Source: Gemmatimonadaceae bacterium
Lineage (GTDB): Bacteria > Gemmatimonadota > Gemmatimonadetes > Gemmatimonadales > Gemmatimonadaceae
Assembly: GCA_020846935.1 (NCBI GenBank)
Contig: JADLCY010000002.1
Span: 186,001 to 250,000, forward strand
Direction of reading: 5' to 3'
DNA: 64,000 bases
Part shown: positions 42,547-50,799 of the stretch, piece after piece
Layout of the letters: every line of letters begins with the position of its first letter
Numbering within the stretch: the first letter of the stretch is position 1
Translations under genes and position numbers: made by a program
The notes under the pieces: generated by a model
Told to the model about the DNA's origin: nothing
Database searches by the model: none
Seen by the model: only the letters and a program-made list of their open reading frames with translations

Positions 42547-45024
42547 CTACCCCTCAACGTCGAGCGCCGAGCGAACCGCCGTCCGGAGTGCCTCTGGAGT
42601 GAAGGGTTTGGCCAGAAATGCCTCGCCGGCGGCGTGCGACTCGGGCTCCTGCTGATAGCCGGAGATGAACAGGGCGCGCATCCGGGGGCGATCGAGCCGG
42701 AGCCGCCGAACCAGCTCGCGCCCCGACATTTGCGGCAGGACCAGGTCGGTCAGCACCAGGTCGATCCCGAGCGCCATACCGGCCTCGGCGAGCGCTGCCC
42801 CGGGATCGCTGGCCTCCATGACCGCATACCCGGCCAAGCGGAGCACCCGAGCCGCGAGGGCACGCACGCGATCGTCGTCTTCGACGAGCAGGACGGTTTC
42901 GTGCCCGCCGGCGCCGGCACCGTGCGTAGGAGCCGCGTGCTCGTCGGTGTTGCCAACCGCCACCGGCAGGTACACCGAGAAGGTCGTCCCAAGTCCCGGC
43001 TCGCTGATCATTCCGAGGGCACCGCCGCTCTGTTGCACGATCCCATACACCGTCGACAGGCCGAGTCCGGTCCCGGAGGCCTTGGTGGTGAAGAAGGGCT
43101 CGAACATGTGGGAGCGGGTTTCTTCGTCCATGCCGATGCCGGTGTCTGCCACCTCGAGCACTACCAGAGGCCCGTGCGCGGCATCCGCGCCCACCAGCAC
43201 TCCGGGATCGAGCCGTGCCGCCATGCGCGTGCGCAGCACCAGACGCCCGCCGTTGGGCATCGCGTCGCGCGCGTTGACGGCGAGGTTGAGGATCACCTGC
43301 TCGAGCTGGCTCGGATCAGCCAGAACGTGCGCTACCTCGGGGTCGAGGTCCGTCACCAGCTGAACGTCTTCTCCGATGAGTCGCCGGAGCAGCGGCTCGA
43401 TCCCCTGCACGACCGCGTTGGCGTTGAGCACGCGCGGCTCCAGCACTTGCCGGCGACTGAAGGCGAGGAGCTGCCTCGTGAGTGCCGCCGCGCGATGGGC
43501 CGCCGACGTGATCTCCTTGAGGTCGATCGCCGCCGCCGGCGGCAGATCAGGCCGGATCGATGCGATCTGCGAGTAGCCGATGATGGCGGTGAGCAGGTTG
43601 TTGAAGTCGTGGGCGACGCCGCCAGCCAGACGGCCGATCGCCTCCATTTTCTGCGACTGCTGCAGCTGGGCCTCGAGCTGCCGCCGATGGGACACGTCGC
43701 GCACGATCGCGAGGACCTCGATGGCGCCGTTGCCACGATCGATGCGCTGCACGGTCGCCTCGACGCTCACACGGCCGCCGGCCGGGCGCTGCACGGTCAG
43801 TGACATGGCCTCGCCCACCGGGCGCTCCGAGCCGAGCAGTGCCTGAAGGGCGCCTTCCGCGACCAGCAGCTCCGAAGCCACGAGCAACTCCACGAACGGT
43901 CGGCCGAGGATCTCCTGCGCCGATCGCTGGACAAGGCGCGACGCGGCGTCGTTCGCCGATGTCACGCGGAGGTCGCGGTCGAGCGTGAACATGCCGTCCA
44001 GGGCATACTCCCACAGTTCGCGATACCGGGTCTCGCTCTCGCGCAGTGCTCCCTCGGCGCGCCGCCGCTCGTTGCTTTCGATGACGAGCGCCAGCAGGTC
44101 GGCGATCGACGCGACAAAGACGTGCTCGTCGCCGCGCCAGCGGCGAGAAGCCCCCTCGTGGTCGACACAAAGGGCACCAACCATGTCTCCACGAAACCGG
44201 ATCGCGGCGTCGAGTTGCGTGGTCGCGGTCGCTGGCTCCACGGGCCGTGGATCGCCGCAGCCGTCGTGCGATTCGACGTATCGACTGTGCGCGAGGGCAC
44301 CGAAGTAGTCGGGGTATCCGGCGACGTCATACGCCCGCCCGCTCGAGTGCTCGCGCGTGTGCGCGTCGTACGCCTGCACGCACCGGAACACGCGACCGCC
44401 GGCCTCGAACATCCAGATGGATGTGCGATCCACGTCGAGCGCGCGAGCCACCATCTCCGTGAACATGCGGTAGATCGCGGTGGCGTTGCCGGACGTGAAG
44501 TCACCGGAGCGCAGCAGCTCGAAGATCGCGGCGCTCGCGTCGTGCATCCGCCGATCGTGTTCGCGTTCCTCGCGCCGGATGCGCGCCCGCTCACGGCGCT
44601 GTGCCCCCTCGACCAGCTCGCGCTGTACGACGGGAACCAGGCGCTGCAGCCGATCTTTGGACACGAAATCTCTGGCGCCGGCCCGCATCGTCTCGACCGC
44701 CCGATCTTCGCCGGCTACACCGGAAATCACGACGCACGGCAGGTCGCTGTCGGCCTCGCGGAGCAGTTCGAGCACGGCCAGCGCACCAAAGTTGGGCTGC
44801 GAATAGTCGGCGATGACGAGCTCCCACGACCGCTGCGCCAGCGCCTTCCGGAACGAGGGGGCGTCGTCGACGCGGGTGATGTCGACCGAGAGCCCGCCAC
44901 GACTCAGCGCGCGGCGCACCAGCTCGGCGTCATCTTCGGAGTCGTCCACCACGAGGATCGCGTGGGCGCCCTGCGACGGCGGCACGGGCGTGCTGTGCAC
45001 GCCGGAGTCGAGCGGTTTCAGCAC
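42547..45024 (-). CDS. hybrid histidine kinase (REC-GAF-PAS-HisKA-HATPase-REC)
   Basis: About 825 residues from a GTG that overlaps the upstream ABC ATPase gene by seven bases. Order: receiver (about 22-140, ILVVDDSEDDAEL), GAF (about 190-340), PAS (about 355-480), HisKA with His in GGVAHDFNNLL, HATPase (N-box NLAVNARDAMP, TGIGMDEETRSHMFEPFFTT), and a C-terminal receiver (LLVEDDDRVRALA, LTDLVLPQMSG). There is no membrane helix, so it is soluble. Coupling to a molybdate-type transporter is unusual; a ligand or redox cue sensed by GAF/PAS is plausible but not shown. Confidence 0.92.
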   Translation of the reverse strand: MLKPLDSGVHSTPVPPSQGAHAILVVDDSEDDAELVRRALSRGGLSVDITRVDDAPSFRKALAQRSWELVIADYSQPNFGALAVLELLREADSDLPCVVISGVAGEDRAVETMRAGARDFVSKDRLQRLVPVVQRELVEGAQRRERARIRREEREHDRRMHDASAAIFELLRSGDFTSGNATAIYRMFTEMVARALDVDRTSIWMFEAGGRVFRCVQAYDAHTREHSSGRAYDVAGYPDYFGALAHSRYVESHDGCGDPRPVEPATATTQLDAAIRFRGDMVGALCVDHEGASRRWRGDEHVFVASIADLLALVIESNERRRAEGALRESETRYRELWEYALDGMFTLDRDLRVTSANDAASRLVQRSAQEILGRPFVELLVASELLVAEGALQALLGSERPVGEAMSLTVQRPAGGRVSVEATVQRIDRGNGAIEVLAIVRDVSHRRQLEAQLQQSQKMEAIGRLAGGVAHDFNNLLTAIIGYSQIASIRPDLPPAAAIDLKEITSAAHRAAALTRQLLAFSRRQVLEPRVLNANAVVQGIEPLLRRLIGEDVQLVTDLDPEVAHVLADPSQLEQVILNLAVNARDAMPNGGRLVLRTRMAARLDPGVLVGADAAHGPLVVLEVADTGIGMDEETRSHMFEPFFTTKASGTGLGLSTVYGIVQQSGGALGMISEPGLGTTFSVYLPVAVGNTDEHAAPTHGAGAGGHETVLLVEDDDRVRALAARVLRLAGYAVMEASDPGAALAEAGMALGIDLVLTDLVLPQMSGRELVRRLRLDRPRMRALFISGYQQEPESHAAGEAFLAKPFTPEALRTAVRSALDVEG

Positions 45025-46073
45025 AGGTGGACAGCGAATGCCTTGAAGCTCACATGGACCTCGGCGCCAACGGCCAGGTCGAGATCGTGGAGCGAAGGTA
45101 TCGTCAGGAGGGCCACGAGCGGAACGCCCTGCACCGTCACGATGACCCTCACGTAGGCTCCGTACGCCGCAACTTCGCTCACGGTTCCCGTGAAGTTGTT
45201 CCGCGCCGACGATGCAGGTCGCGCGCGGGCAAGGACCACCTCCTCGGCACGAATCACGGCGTGGCATGGACCGGGTCGGGCCGGGCTCACACTATGGATC
45301 GTGAGCGGACCGCAGCGCACCTCCATGGCTCGCGCGACTCCGTCGTCGCCCGTGACGGCCCCGTCCACCACACGGGCCTCGCCCTCGAGCACATTCTCGG
45401 CGCCAAGGAACTCGGCAACGTATGGCGTGGCCGGGCGTCGAAATACCTCGGCGGCCTCACCGGCCTGCAACACCCGCCCGCCATCGAGCAGCACGATCAC
45501 GTCACCAAGGAGCCCTGCCTCGGCGAAGTCGTGCGTGACGTGCAGGACCGTCATGCCACGCTCCCGATGCAGGTCGCGCACGTAGCGCCGCACCATCGTG
45601 CGGCGCCGCGGGTCGAGGGCGCTGAACGGCTCGTCGAGGAGGAGCACCGAGGGTCGCTGCGCGATGGCCCGCGCGAGCGCGACGAGCTGGCGTTCACCGC
45701 CGGAGAGCCCGCGAACGTCACGCCCGCCAAGCGCCGACACGCCGAACGCCTCCATGGCCTCGTCGGCGTGCGACTGTTCGGCGGCGCCGTACGCCACGTT
45801 GTCCCGCACCGTGAGGTGCGGAAACAGATAGGCGTGCTGATACACGAGGGCCACACCACGTTCGTGCACCGGCCGAGTGGTCACCTCGCGCGTGTCGATG
45901 AACACTTGCCCCGCGGTGGCCGGGATCACGCCGGCGATCGTTTCGAGCAACGATGTCTTGCCGGAGCCCGCCGGTCCGATGACGACGCCAAACGCGCCGC
46001 GCGGCACCTCGAACGACACGTCGTCGAGGGCGAACTCGCCGAGTCGCGTCCCAAGGCGTCGACACTCGATCAT
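45018..46073 (-). CDS. molybdate/tungstate-type ABC transporter ATPase
   Basis: 351 residues. Walker A GPAGSGKTS (33-41), Q-loop near 81, signature LSGGERQ, Walker B VLLLDEPFSALD and switch His VTHDF. A C-terminal domain (about 230-351) with VIRAEEVVLA and SEVAAYGAYVRVIV resembles the TOBE/MOP oxyanion-binding module of ModC/WtpC/CysA. It overlaps the permease gene (ATGA). The substrate is inferred to be molybdate or tungstate, in keeping with the Mo enzyme genes in the window; sulfate-type is an alternative. Confidence 0.86.
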   Translation of the reverse strand: MIECRRLGTRLGEFALDDVSFEVPRGAFGVVIGPAGSGKTSLLETIAGVIPATAGQVFIDTREVTTRPVHERGVALVYQHAYLFPHLTVRDNVAYGAAEQSHADEAMEAFGVSALGGRDVRGLSGGERQLVALARAIAQRPSVLLLDEPFSALDPRRRTMVRRYVRDLHRERGMTVLHVTHDFAEAGLLGDVIVLLDGGRVLQAGEAAEVFRRPATPYVAEFLGAENVLEGEARVVDGAVTGDDGVARAMEVRCGPLTIHSVSPARPGPCHAVIRAEEVVLARARPASSARNNFTGTVSEVAAYGAYVRVIVTVQGVPLVALLTIPSLHDLDLAVGAEVHVSFKAFAVHLC

Positions 46074-46912
46074 GCGCGACGTCCGGGGGCGTGTTCGCCC
46101 CGGTCGGCCCGGAGCGCGCGCAGCGCCGCGAGAGGAATGAGGGCCAGCAGCACGAGCACCGCGGCCACCGGGAGCGCGTCTCCCAACCCGTACGTCGTGA
46201 AACGGTCATAGCTCAACACGGCGATGGTGCGCGGAGAGTGCGCGATCACCACGATCGCGCCGAACTCGCTCACCGCGCGCGCCCACATGACCACGGCAGC
46301 GGCCAGGAGGCCCCGGCCGGCGAGTGGAAGCGTCACCCGACGAAATGCGCGCAGCGGGGTGTCGCCGAGGGTGAGCGCCACGGACTCGAAGCGCCGATCG
46401 ACGCGGGCAAACGCCTCCCGTGCCGCGCTCACATAGAGCGTGGCCGAAACGAACAGCATGGCGAGCACGATGCCCAGCGGGGAACTGACGATGCGAATGC
46501 CCAGGGCGCCGAGCCCCTGCCCCAGTACCGACTCACGTCCGAGGACGAGCAACAACGCAATGCCCGCCACGGGATGCGGAATCACGAGCGGCAGGTCGAG
46601 CGCGGCGGCGACGAGCGCGCGGCCGCGAAACGGCGTGCGCGCAAGGAGCCAGGCCACCGGTGTGCCGAGAACTACACCAATCAACGTGGCCGCGGTGGCG
46701 CACAGCGCGGTCAGGAGCAGCGCCCCGCGCAGCTCGGTGTCGGCCGCCAGGCTGGCCACACCCGACCATCCTCCGCGAGCCACCACGGCGCCAACCGGCG
46801 CAAGCAGAAAGAGCAGCAGCACCGACGACGCGAGCGCGGTCAGGACCGACGCGACGCCGGGCAGGCGCATCGAAGGGCGAACGGATGTTGGCGGCGCGGA
46901 TGGTGGCGGCAT
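46070..46912 (-). CDS. molybdate-type ABC transporter permease
   Basis: About 280 residues with six transmembrane helices. The cytoplasmic EAA loop ESVALTLGDTPLRAFRRVTLP contacts the ATPase, and VMWARAVSEFGAIVVIA is typical of ModB/WtpB/CysT permeases. The ATG at 46912 was chosen; a TTG at 46918 is also possible. Overlaps the ATPase gene at its stop. No periplasmic binding-protein gene (ModA/WtpA) is adjacent on either side, so this transporter is incomplete at this locus. Divergent from the NatA-type gene. Confidence 0.86.
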   Translation of the reverse strand: MPPPSAPPTSVRPSMRLPGVASVLTALASSVLLLFLLAPVGAVVARGGWSGVASLAADTELRGALLLTALCATAATLIGVVLGTPVAWLLARTPFRGRALVAAALDLPLVIPHPVAGIALLLVLGRESVLGQGLGALGIRIVSSPLGIVLAMLFVSATLYVSAAREAFARVDRRFESVALTLGDTPLRAFRRVTLPLAGRGLLAAAVVMWARAVSEFGAIVVIAHSPRTIAVLSYDRFTTYGLGDALPVAAVLVLLALIPLAALRALRADRGEHAPGRRA

Positions 46913-46958
46913 CGTCAACCCGACGATGGATGCAATCGCGCCCGATTGAAAGGGGCGG

Positions 46959-46988
46959 CCGACTCCGGATGGACGTCCCGGCTACATT
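46959..46988 (+). promoter_or_regulatory. probable leaderless promoter of the ABC exporter genes
   Basis: CCGACT (46959-46964), 18-base spacer and TACATT (46983-46988). The ATG is six bases after the -10 element, the same geometry as at 20553 and 25550. Confidence 0.4.
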
Positions 46989-46994
46989 CCCCCC

Positions 46995-47960
46995 ATGACG
47001 CAACTCGCGGTGGACATCCAGTCGGTGGTGAAGCGCTACGCGGGACACGTGGCGGTGCGCGACCTGTCGCTCCAGGTGCCAGCCGGTGCGGTGTACGGAC
47101 TGCTCGGGCCCAATGGCGCAGGGAAGACCACGACGATCCGGATGCTGCTCAACATCATCGCGCCTGACGAGGGCCGCATCACGGTGCTGGGCAGCGCCAA
47201 CACCACCGGCGGCGTGCTGGACCGGGTCGGCTACCTGCCCGAGGAGCGCGGCCTCTACAAGAAGATGCAGGTTCGTCGCCTGCTGCGGTTCCTCGGTGAA
47301 CTCAAGGGGGTGAAGGGCGCGGAGGCCGACCGCCGCATCGACTACTGGCTCGATCGCCTCTCGCTCCGACTCCCGGACAAGGACTGGGGACTGGCCAAGG
47401 TCGACGAGCTGTCGCGCGGCATGCAGCAAAAGGTGCAGTTCATCGGCACCCTCCTCCACGATCCGGAGCTCGTGATCCTGGACGAGCCGTTCAGCGGCCT
47501 CGATCCAATCAACGCGCAGGCGCTGAAGGACACCGTGCTCGAGCTGCGACGACGCGGCAAGACGGTCATCTTCAGCACGCACCTGATGGACAACGCCGAG
47601 CGCATGTGCGATGCGGTGTGCATCATCGCGCGCGGTGAGAAGGTGCTCGACGGCGCGGTGTCGCGCGTGCGCGAAGAGGCCGGGGGCAATCACATCGCGC
47701 TCGGGCTCGAGGGCGGGGCCACGCCCGCGGTCTCGTCGGTGCTGCAGGATCCGACGCTGGTGCGCCGCCTCGACGACTCGAATCGCTACTTCGAGATCGA
47801 ACTCGCCGCGGGCGCGGATGCCCAGGACCTGCTCCGCCGGCTCGTCGACGCCGGCGCCGGTGTGCAGCGATTCGAGAAGGTTCAACCGTCCCTTCACCAG
47901 ATTTTCCTGCAACGCGTCGGTGCGTCAGGCATCGAGGATGGAATGAGTGGCCATGGATAA
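46995..47960 (+). CDS. ABC transporter ATP-binding protein (NatA-like)
   Basis: 321 residues. Walker A GLLGPNGAGKTTT (about 37-49), signature ELSRGMQQKVQF, Walker B LVILDEPFSGLD, switch His STHLMD. The C-terminal ~90 residues are the extension usual in drug or sodium exporters of this class. It precedes the permease and overlaps it by eight bases. Together they form an ABC-2 type exporter; the substrate (Na+ or a drug or lipid) is not evident. Confidence 0.9.
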   Translation: MTQLAVDIQSVVKRYAGHVAVRDLSLQVPAGAVYGLLGPNGAGKTTTIRMLLNIIAPDEGRITVLGSANTTGGVLDRVGYLPEERGLYKKMQVRRLLRFLGELKGVKGAEADRRIDYWLDRLSLRLPDKDWGLAKVDELSRGMQQKVQFIGTLLHDPELVILDEPFSGLDPINAQALKDTVLELRRRGKTVIFSTHLMDNAERMCDAVCIIARGEKVLDGAVSRVREEAGGNHIALGLEGGATPAVSSVLQDPTLVRRLDDSNRYFEIELAAGADAQDLLRRLVDAGAGVQRFEKVQPSLHQIFLQRVGASGIEDGMSGHG

Positions 47961-49233
47961 GGTCATTGCCGTCATCAAGCGCGAATACATGGAGCGCGTG
48001 CGTTCGCGGTGGTTCATCTTTGCCACCGTGTTCGGCCCGCTGCTCATGGCCGTGCTCCTGTTCCTGCCCGCGTGGCTCGCCGGGCGCTCGCGCGCCGGGA
48101 CGGACGCGACGAACATCGTGATCATCGACGCGTCGGGAAACGCGCTTGGCTCGCGGATTCGCGACGCGATCTCGGCGAACGGAGGGATTCCTCCGCAGGT
48201 CCGGACGGTCATGCCCGCCGGCATCGCCCAGGCCGAAAGCACAGCCACGAAGGACGTGCTCGCGAAACGCGTGCAGGGTTACCTGGTGGTGGACGCGCTC
48301 ACGACGGCCGGCGAGCGGGCGCGGTATTCGGGTAGGAACGCGAGCACGCTGCCCGACATGCGACGCATCCAGGATGGCGTGCGCTCGGCCGTGTTGAGCC
48401 TGCGGTTCGAACAGGCGGGGCTGGATGCCAGGCGCGTGCAAGCCCTGTCGCAGATCCGCCTCGAGATGTCGACCGAACGGCTGAGTGAACGCGGACGTGG
48501 CGGTGGCGGCGAAAACAGCGTGTTCCTGGCGTACGGCGTGGCGATGCTGCTCTACATGTCCATCGTGCTCTACGGCCAGGCGATCATGATGGGCGTGATC
48601 GAGGAAAAGACGCAGCGAGTGGCGGAGGTCGTCGTGGCGAGCATCTCACCCGGCAAGCTGTTGGCCGGCAAGGTACTCGGCGTTGGATCGGTGGGACTGA
48701 CCCAGCAGCTCGTGTGGGTGGGGTCTGCTCTGCTGATGCTCAAGTTGCAGGCGCCGATCGGCAAGGCGCTCGGTCTCGCGACGCTGGGGCCGACGTCGTT
48801 GCCGTCGATCACGATCGGTACCGGGCTTGCGCTGCTCTGCTTCTTCCTGCTCGGCTATACGCTTTTTGCCACGATGTTTGCCGCGGCGGGCTCCATGGTG
48901 AGCAGTACGCAGGATGCGCAGCAGGTGGCGACGCCGCTGACGCTCCTCATCATGCCGAGTCTGCTGCTGCTCGCCCCGGTGATGCTGGAGCCGGGCGGAA
49001 CGCTCGCCCGGACGTTCACGCTGGTGCCGTTCACCTCGCCGATCCTCATGCCGGTGCGCATGAGCCTCACGTCGGTGAGCTGGTTCGAGGTCGTGGGCTC
49101 GATCGCGCTGCTCGTGGCGACGTGCCTCGCGGCCATGTGGCTGGCCGCGCGGATCTTCCGCGTGGGCGTGCTGATGTACGGCAAGAAGCCGGGTTTTTCC
49201 GAACTGATTCGCTGGGTGCGGGTGGCGCGTTAG
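47953..49233 (+). CDS. ABC-2 type exporter permease (NatB-like)
   Basis: About 426 residues. Helix 1 (about 24-43), a large extracytoplasmic loop containing IVIIDASGNALGSRIRDA, then a cluster of five to six helices from about 195 (YGVAMLLYMSIVLYGQAIMM) to 410. The start can be ATG at 47953 or GTG at 47947. The EEKTQRVAEVVVASISPGKLL segment is characteristic of NatB/YhaP proteins. The gene's stop overlaps that of the convergent CpaE-like gene. Confidence 0.88.
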   Translation: MDKVIAVIKREYMERVRSRWFIFATVFGPLLMAVLLFLPAWLAGRSRAGTDATNIVIIDASGNALGSRIRDAISANGGIPPQVRTVMPAGIAQAESTATKDVLAKRVQGYLVVDALTTAGERARYSGRNASTLPDMRRIQDGVRSAVLSLRFEQAGLDARRVQALSQIRLEMSTERLSERGRGGGGENSVFLAYGVAMLLYMSIVLYGQAIMMGVIEEKTQRVAEVVVASISPGKLLAGKVLGVGSVGLTQQLVWVGSALLMLKLQAPIGKALGLATLGPTSLPSITIGTGLALLCFFLLGYTLFATMFAAAGSMVSSTQDAQQVATPLTLLIMPSLLLLAPVMLEPGGTLARTFTLVPFTSPILMPVRMSLTSVSWFEVVGSIALLVATCLAAMWLAARIFRVGVLMYGKKPGFSELIRWVRVAR

Positions 49234-49778
49234 GCGTGTCGCGCGATGCGATCGGCCAGTTCGGCGATCGCGGCGCGACGTGACTCGGCGGGCGCCTGGC
49301 GACCGGGCACGACCGAAAACGACTCGCGGCGGAGCGCGGCACGCACGGCGTCCACGTCCACGGGCTCCGCGTCTTCGAGCAGCACGACCGCGAGGACGCG
49401 GCCCCTGGTGTACCCGATGTCCTTGCACAGCTTGATCGTGCGCTGGGCCGCGCGCAGCGATGCCACGCTGGCGTCCGTGAGCACGAGGATCCGCTGCGAG
49501 AGATCGAACGCCGTGATGACGGGCTCCGTCACCGAGCCAACGAACGCGAGGACCGCGTGTTCGGTGGGGCGGAGCGCGGCCAGGGCACGGCTCACGGAAG
49601 CCGGCAGCGGCTGTGCCGGCAGTGTGAAGCGAATGCCCCGGGCGGCGCGCGTCGCGACACCATCGACGAACAGCGACATCGATTGACCTGGCCAGGTGGC
49701 GGCCAGCGCGCGCGCGAGGTCGTGCGCCACCGCGGCAACGTCGGGCGTCCGACGGTCGGCGAAGAGCGAGATGATCAC
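49230..49778 (-). CDS. MinD/CpaE-like protein without a P-loop
   Basis: About 182 residues from a GTG (VIISLFADRR). The strand/helix order and segments DLSQRILVLTDASVASLRAA and KLCKDIGYTRGRVLAVV look like the core of ParA/MinD/CpaE ATPases. However, where the deviant Walker A (KGGxGKT) should be, the sequence reads FADRRTPDVAAVA, with no Gly-Lys-Thr. It therefore probably cannot bind ATP in the usual way. Start is uncertain. Located next to bacilliredoxin; function unknown. Identification is by pattern only. Confidence 0.55.
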   Translation of the reverse strand: MIISLFADRRTPDVAAVAHDLARALAATWPGQSMSLFVDGVATRAARGIRFTLPAQPLPASVSRALAALRPTEHAVLAFVGSVTEPVITAFDLSQRILVLTDASVASLRAAQRTIKLCKDIGYTRGRVLAVVLLEDAEPVDVDAVRAALRRESFSVVPGRQAPAESRRAAIAELADRIARHA

Positions 49779-49815
49779 TCCACGCTCACGCTGGCGCGCA
49801 TCGCCGGTCAGGACA

Positions 49816-50256
49816 TCAGGTGGCCGCGGTGCAATGCGCCTTGAACGCGGCCACGAGGTCGTCGGCGATCGCATCGGCCGCACGACCTTCGATCTGCCAC
49901 CGCTCCATCATGAAGCTCAGCGTCCCGTTCGCGAAAATGGCGATGCAGGGGCTGGACGGCGGATAACCCGTTAGGCAGGAACGGACGCGTGCCGTCGCTT
50001 CGGCATCCTGGCCGGCAAACACGGTGACGAGATGGTCGGGACGCACCGGACTCGCCTGCAGGGCCATCCGGACCGCCGGTCGTGCCATGCGCGCCGAGCA
50101 GCCGCAGACCGAGTTCACCACCACCAGCGTGGTGCCACGGCCGTCGGGAAGCGCGGCGTCCACGTCCTCGACGGTGCGCAGTTCCGTGAACCCGACGCGC
50201 GTGAGGTCTTCGCGCATGGGACTGACGAGGCGTTCGTCGTACATCAGTTGACGCAT
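49816..50256 (-). CDS. bacilliredoxin (BrxA/BrxB, UPF0403 family)
   Basis: 146 residues, thioredoxin fold with the family's Cys-Gly-Cys motif (SVCGCSAR, Cys51 and Cys53). Bacilliredoxins remove bacillithiol from S-bacillithiolated proteins in low-G+C Gram-positives, and occur in bacillithiol-positive Deinococcus and other phyla. Segments FAGQDAEATARVRSCLTGYP and SPCIAIFANGTLSFMMER match the fold's second half. Implies a bacillithiol-type low-molecular-weight thiol here, though no biosynthesis gene is in the window. Confidence 0.85.
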   Translation of the reverse strand: MRQLMYDERLVSPMREDLTRVGFTELRTVEDVDAALPDGRGTTLVVVNSVCGCSARMARPAVRMALQASPVRPDHLVTVFAGQDAEATARVRSCLTGYPPSSPCIAIFANGTLSFMMERWQIEGRAADAIADDLVAAFKAHCTAAT

Positions 50257-50301
50257 GGGCTCTCGTGATGCAATGAGGTGAAGGGCTCCGCCGCCGAGTG
50301 C

Positions 50302-50676
50302 CTAGTCTTCGTGGTCGGCGCGGACCAGCGCGAGGAGCGCGCTCTGGGGAACGACCAGGTAGATCTCGTTTTCGAACGTGATCTCCACCGCGGCCTTGCG
50401 AAAGAACAGCGCGTAGTCGCCGGCACGCGCCTGCATGGGGACGTACTTGCCCGACGTGTCGCGTCGCGACGTTCGCCACGGCTCATCGGACGACTCGTTG
50501 AAGTCGGGCATGGGATAGCCCGGGCCGGTGGCCACGATCTCACCGCCTTGCACGGCCTGGGAATCGAGCGCCGTTGGCGGGAGATACAGACCGACCCTCG
50601 TGCGCTCCTCACCGTCCTCCGCCTTGATGAGAACTCGGTCGCCGACGACGATCAGGTGCTTGTTGCCTCGATGCAT
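50302..50676 (-). CDS. GroES-like (Cpn10 family) protein
   Basis: 124 residues. VVGDRVLIKAEDGEERTRVG, LYLPPTA, VQGGEIVATGPG and FENEIYLVVPQSALLAL follow the co-chaperonin order, but an insert (about 55-90) with many Ser/Arg/Asp residues makes it longer than GroES (about 97). The mobile-loop region is present at about 24-38. No groEL gene is adjacent. It may be a specialised co-chaperonin-like protein or an alternative GroES. Confidence 0.8.
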   Translation of the reverse strand: MHRGNKHLIVVGDRVLIKAEDGEERTRVGLYLPPTALDSQAVQGGEIVATGPGYPMPDFNESSDEPWRTSRRDTSGKYVPMQARAGDYALFFRKAAVEITFENEIYLVVPQSALLALVRADHED

Positions 50677-50799
50677 TGGGGAGTTGCCGGGGTGAACGGA
50701 TGGGCAGATGGAACTTCGGGCGTTGCCGCTCGTCCCGCGGCAACGCGCCTTCGATCAGCGTGACTCACCACCCACCAGCCACCCCGTCGTCGGCAGAGG

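Noticed and set aside
45027-47912. Open frames of 394 (plus strand, 45027-46211) and 459 (minus strand, 46533-47912) codons
   Set aside because: Antisense to the ABC transporter genes, without recognisable domains.
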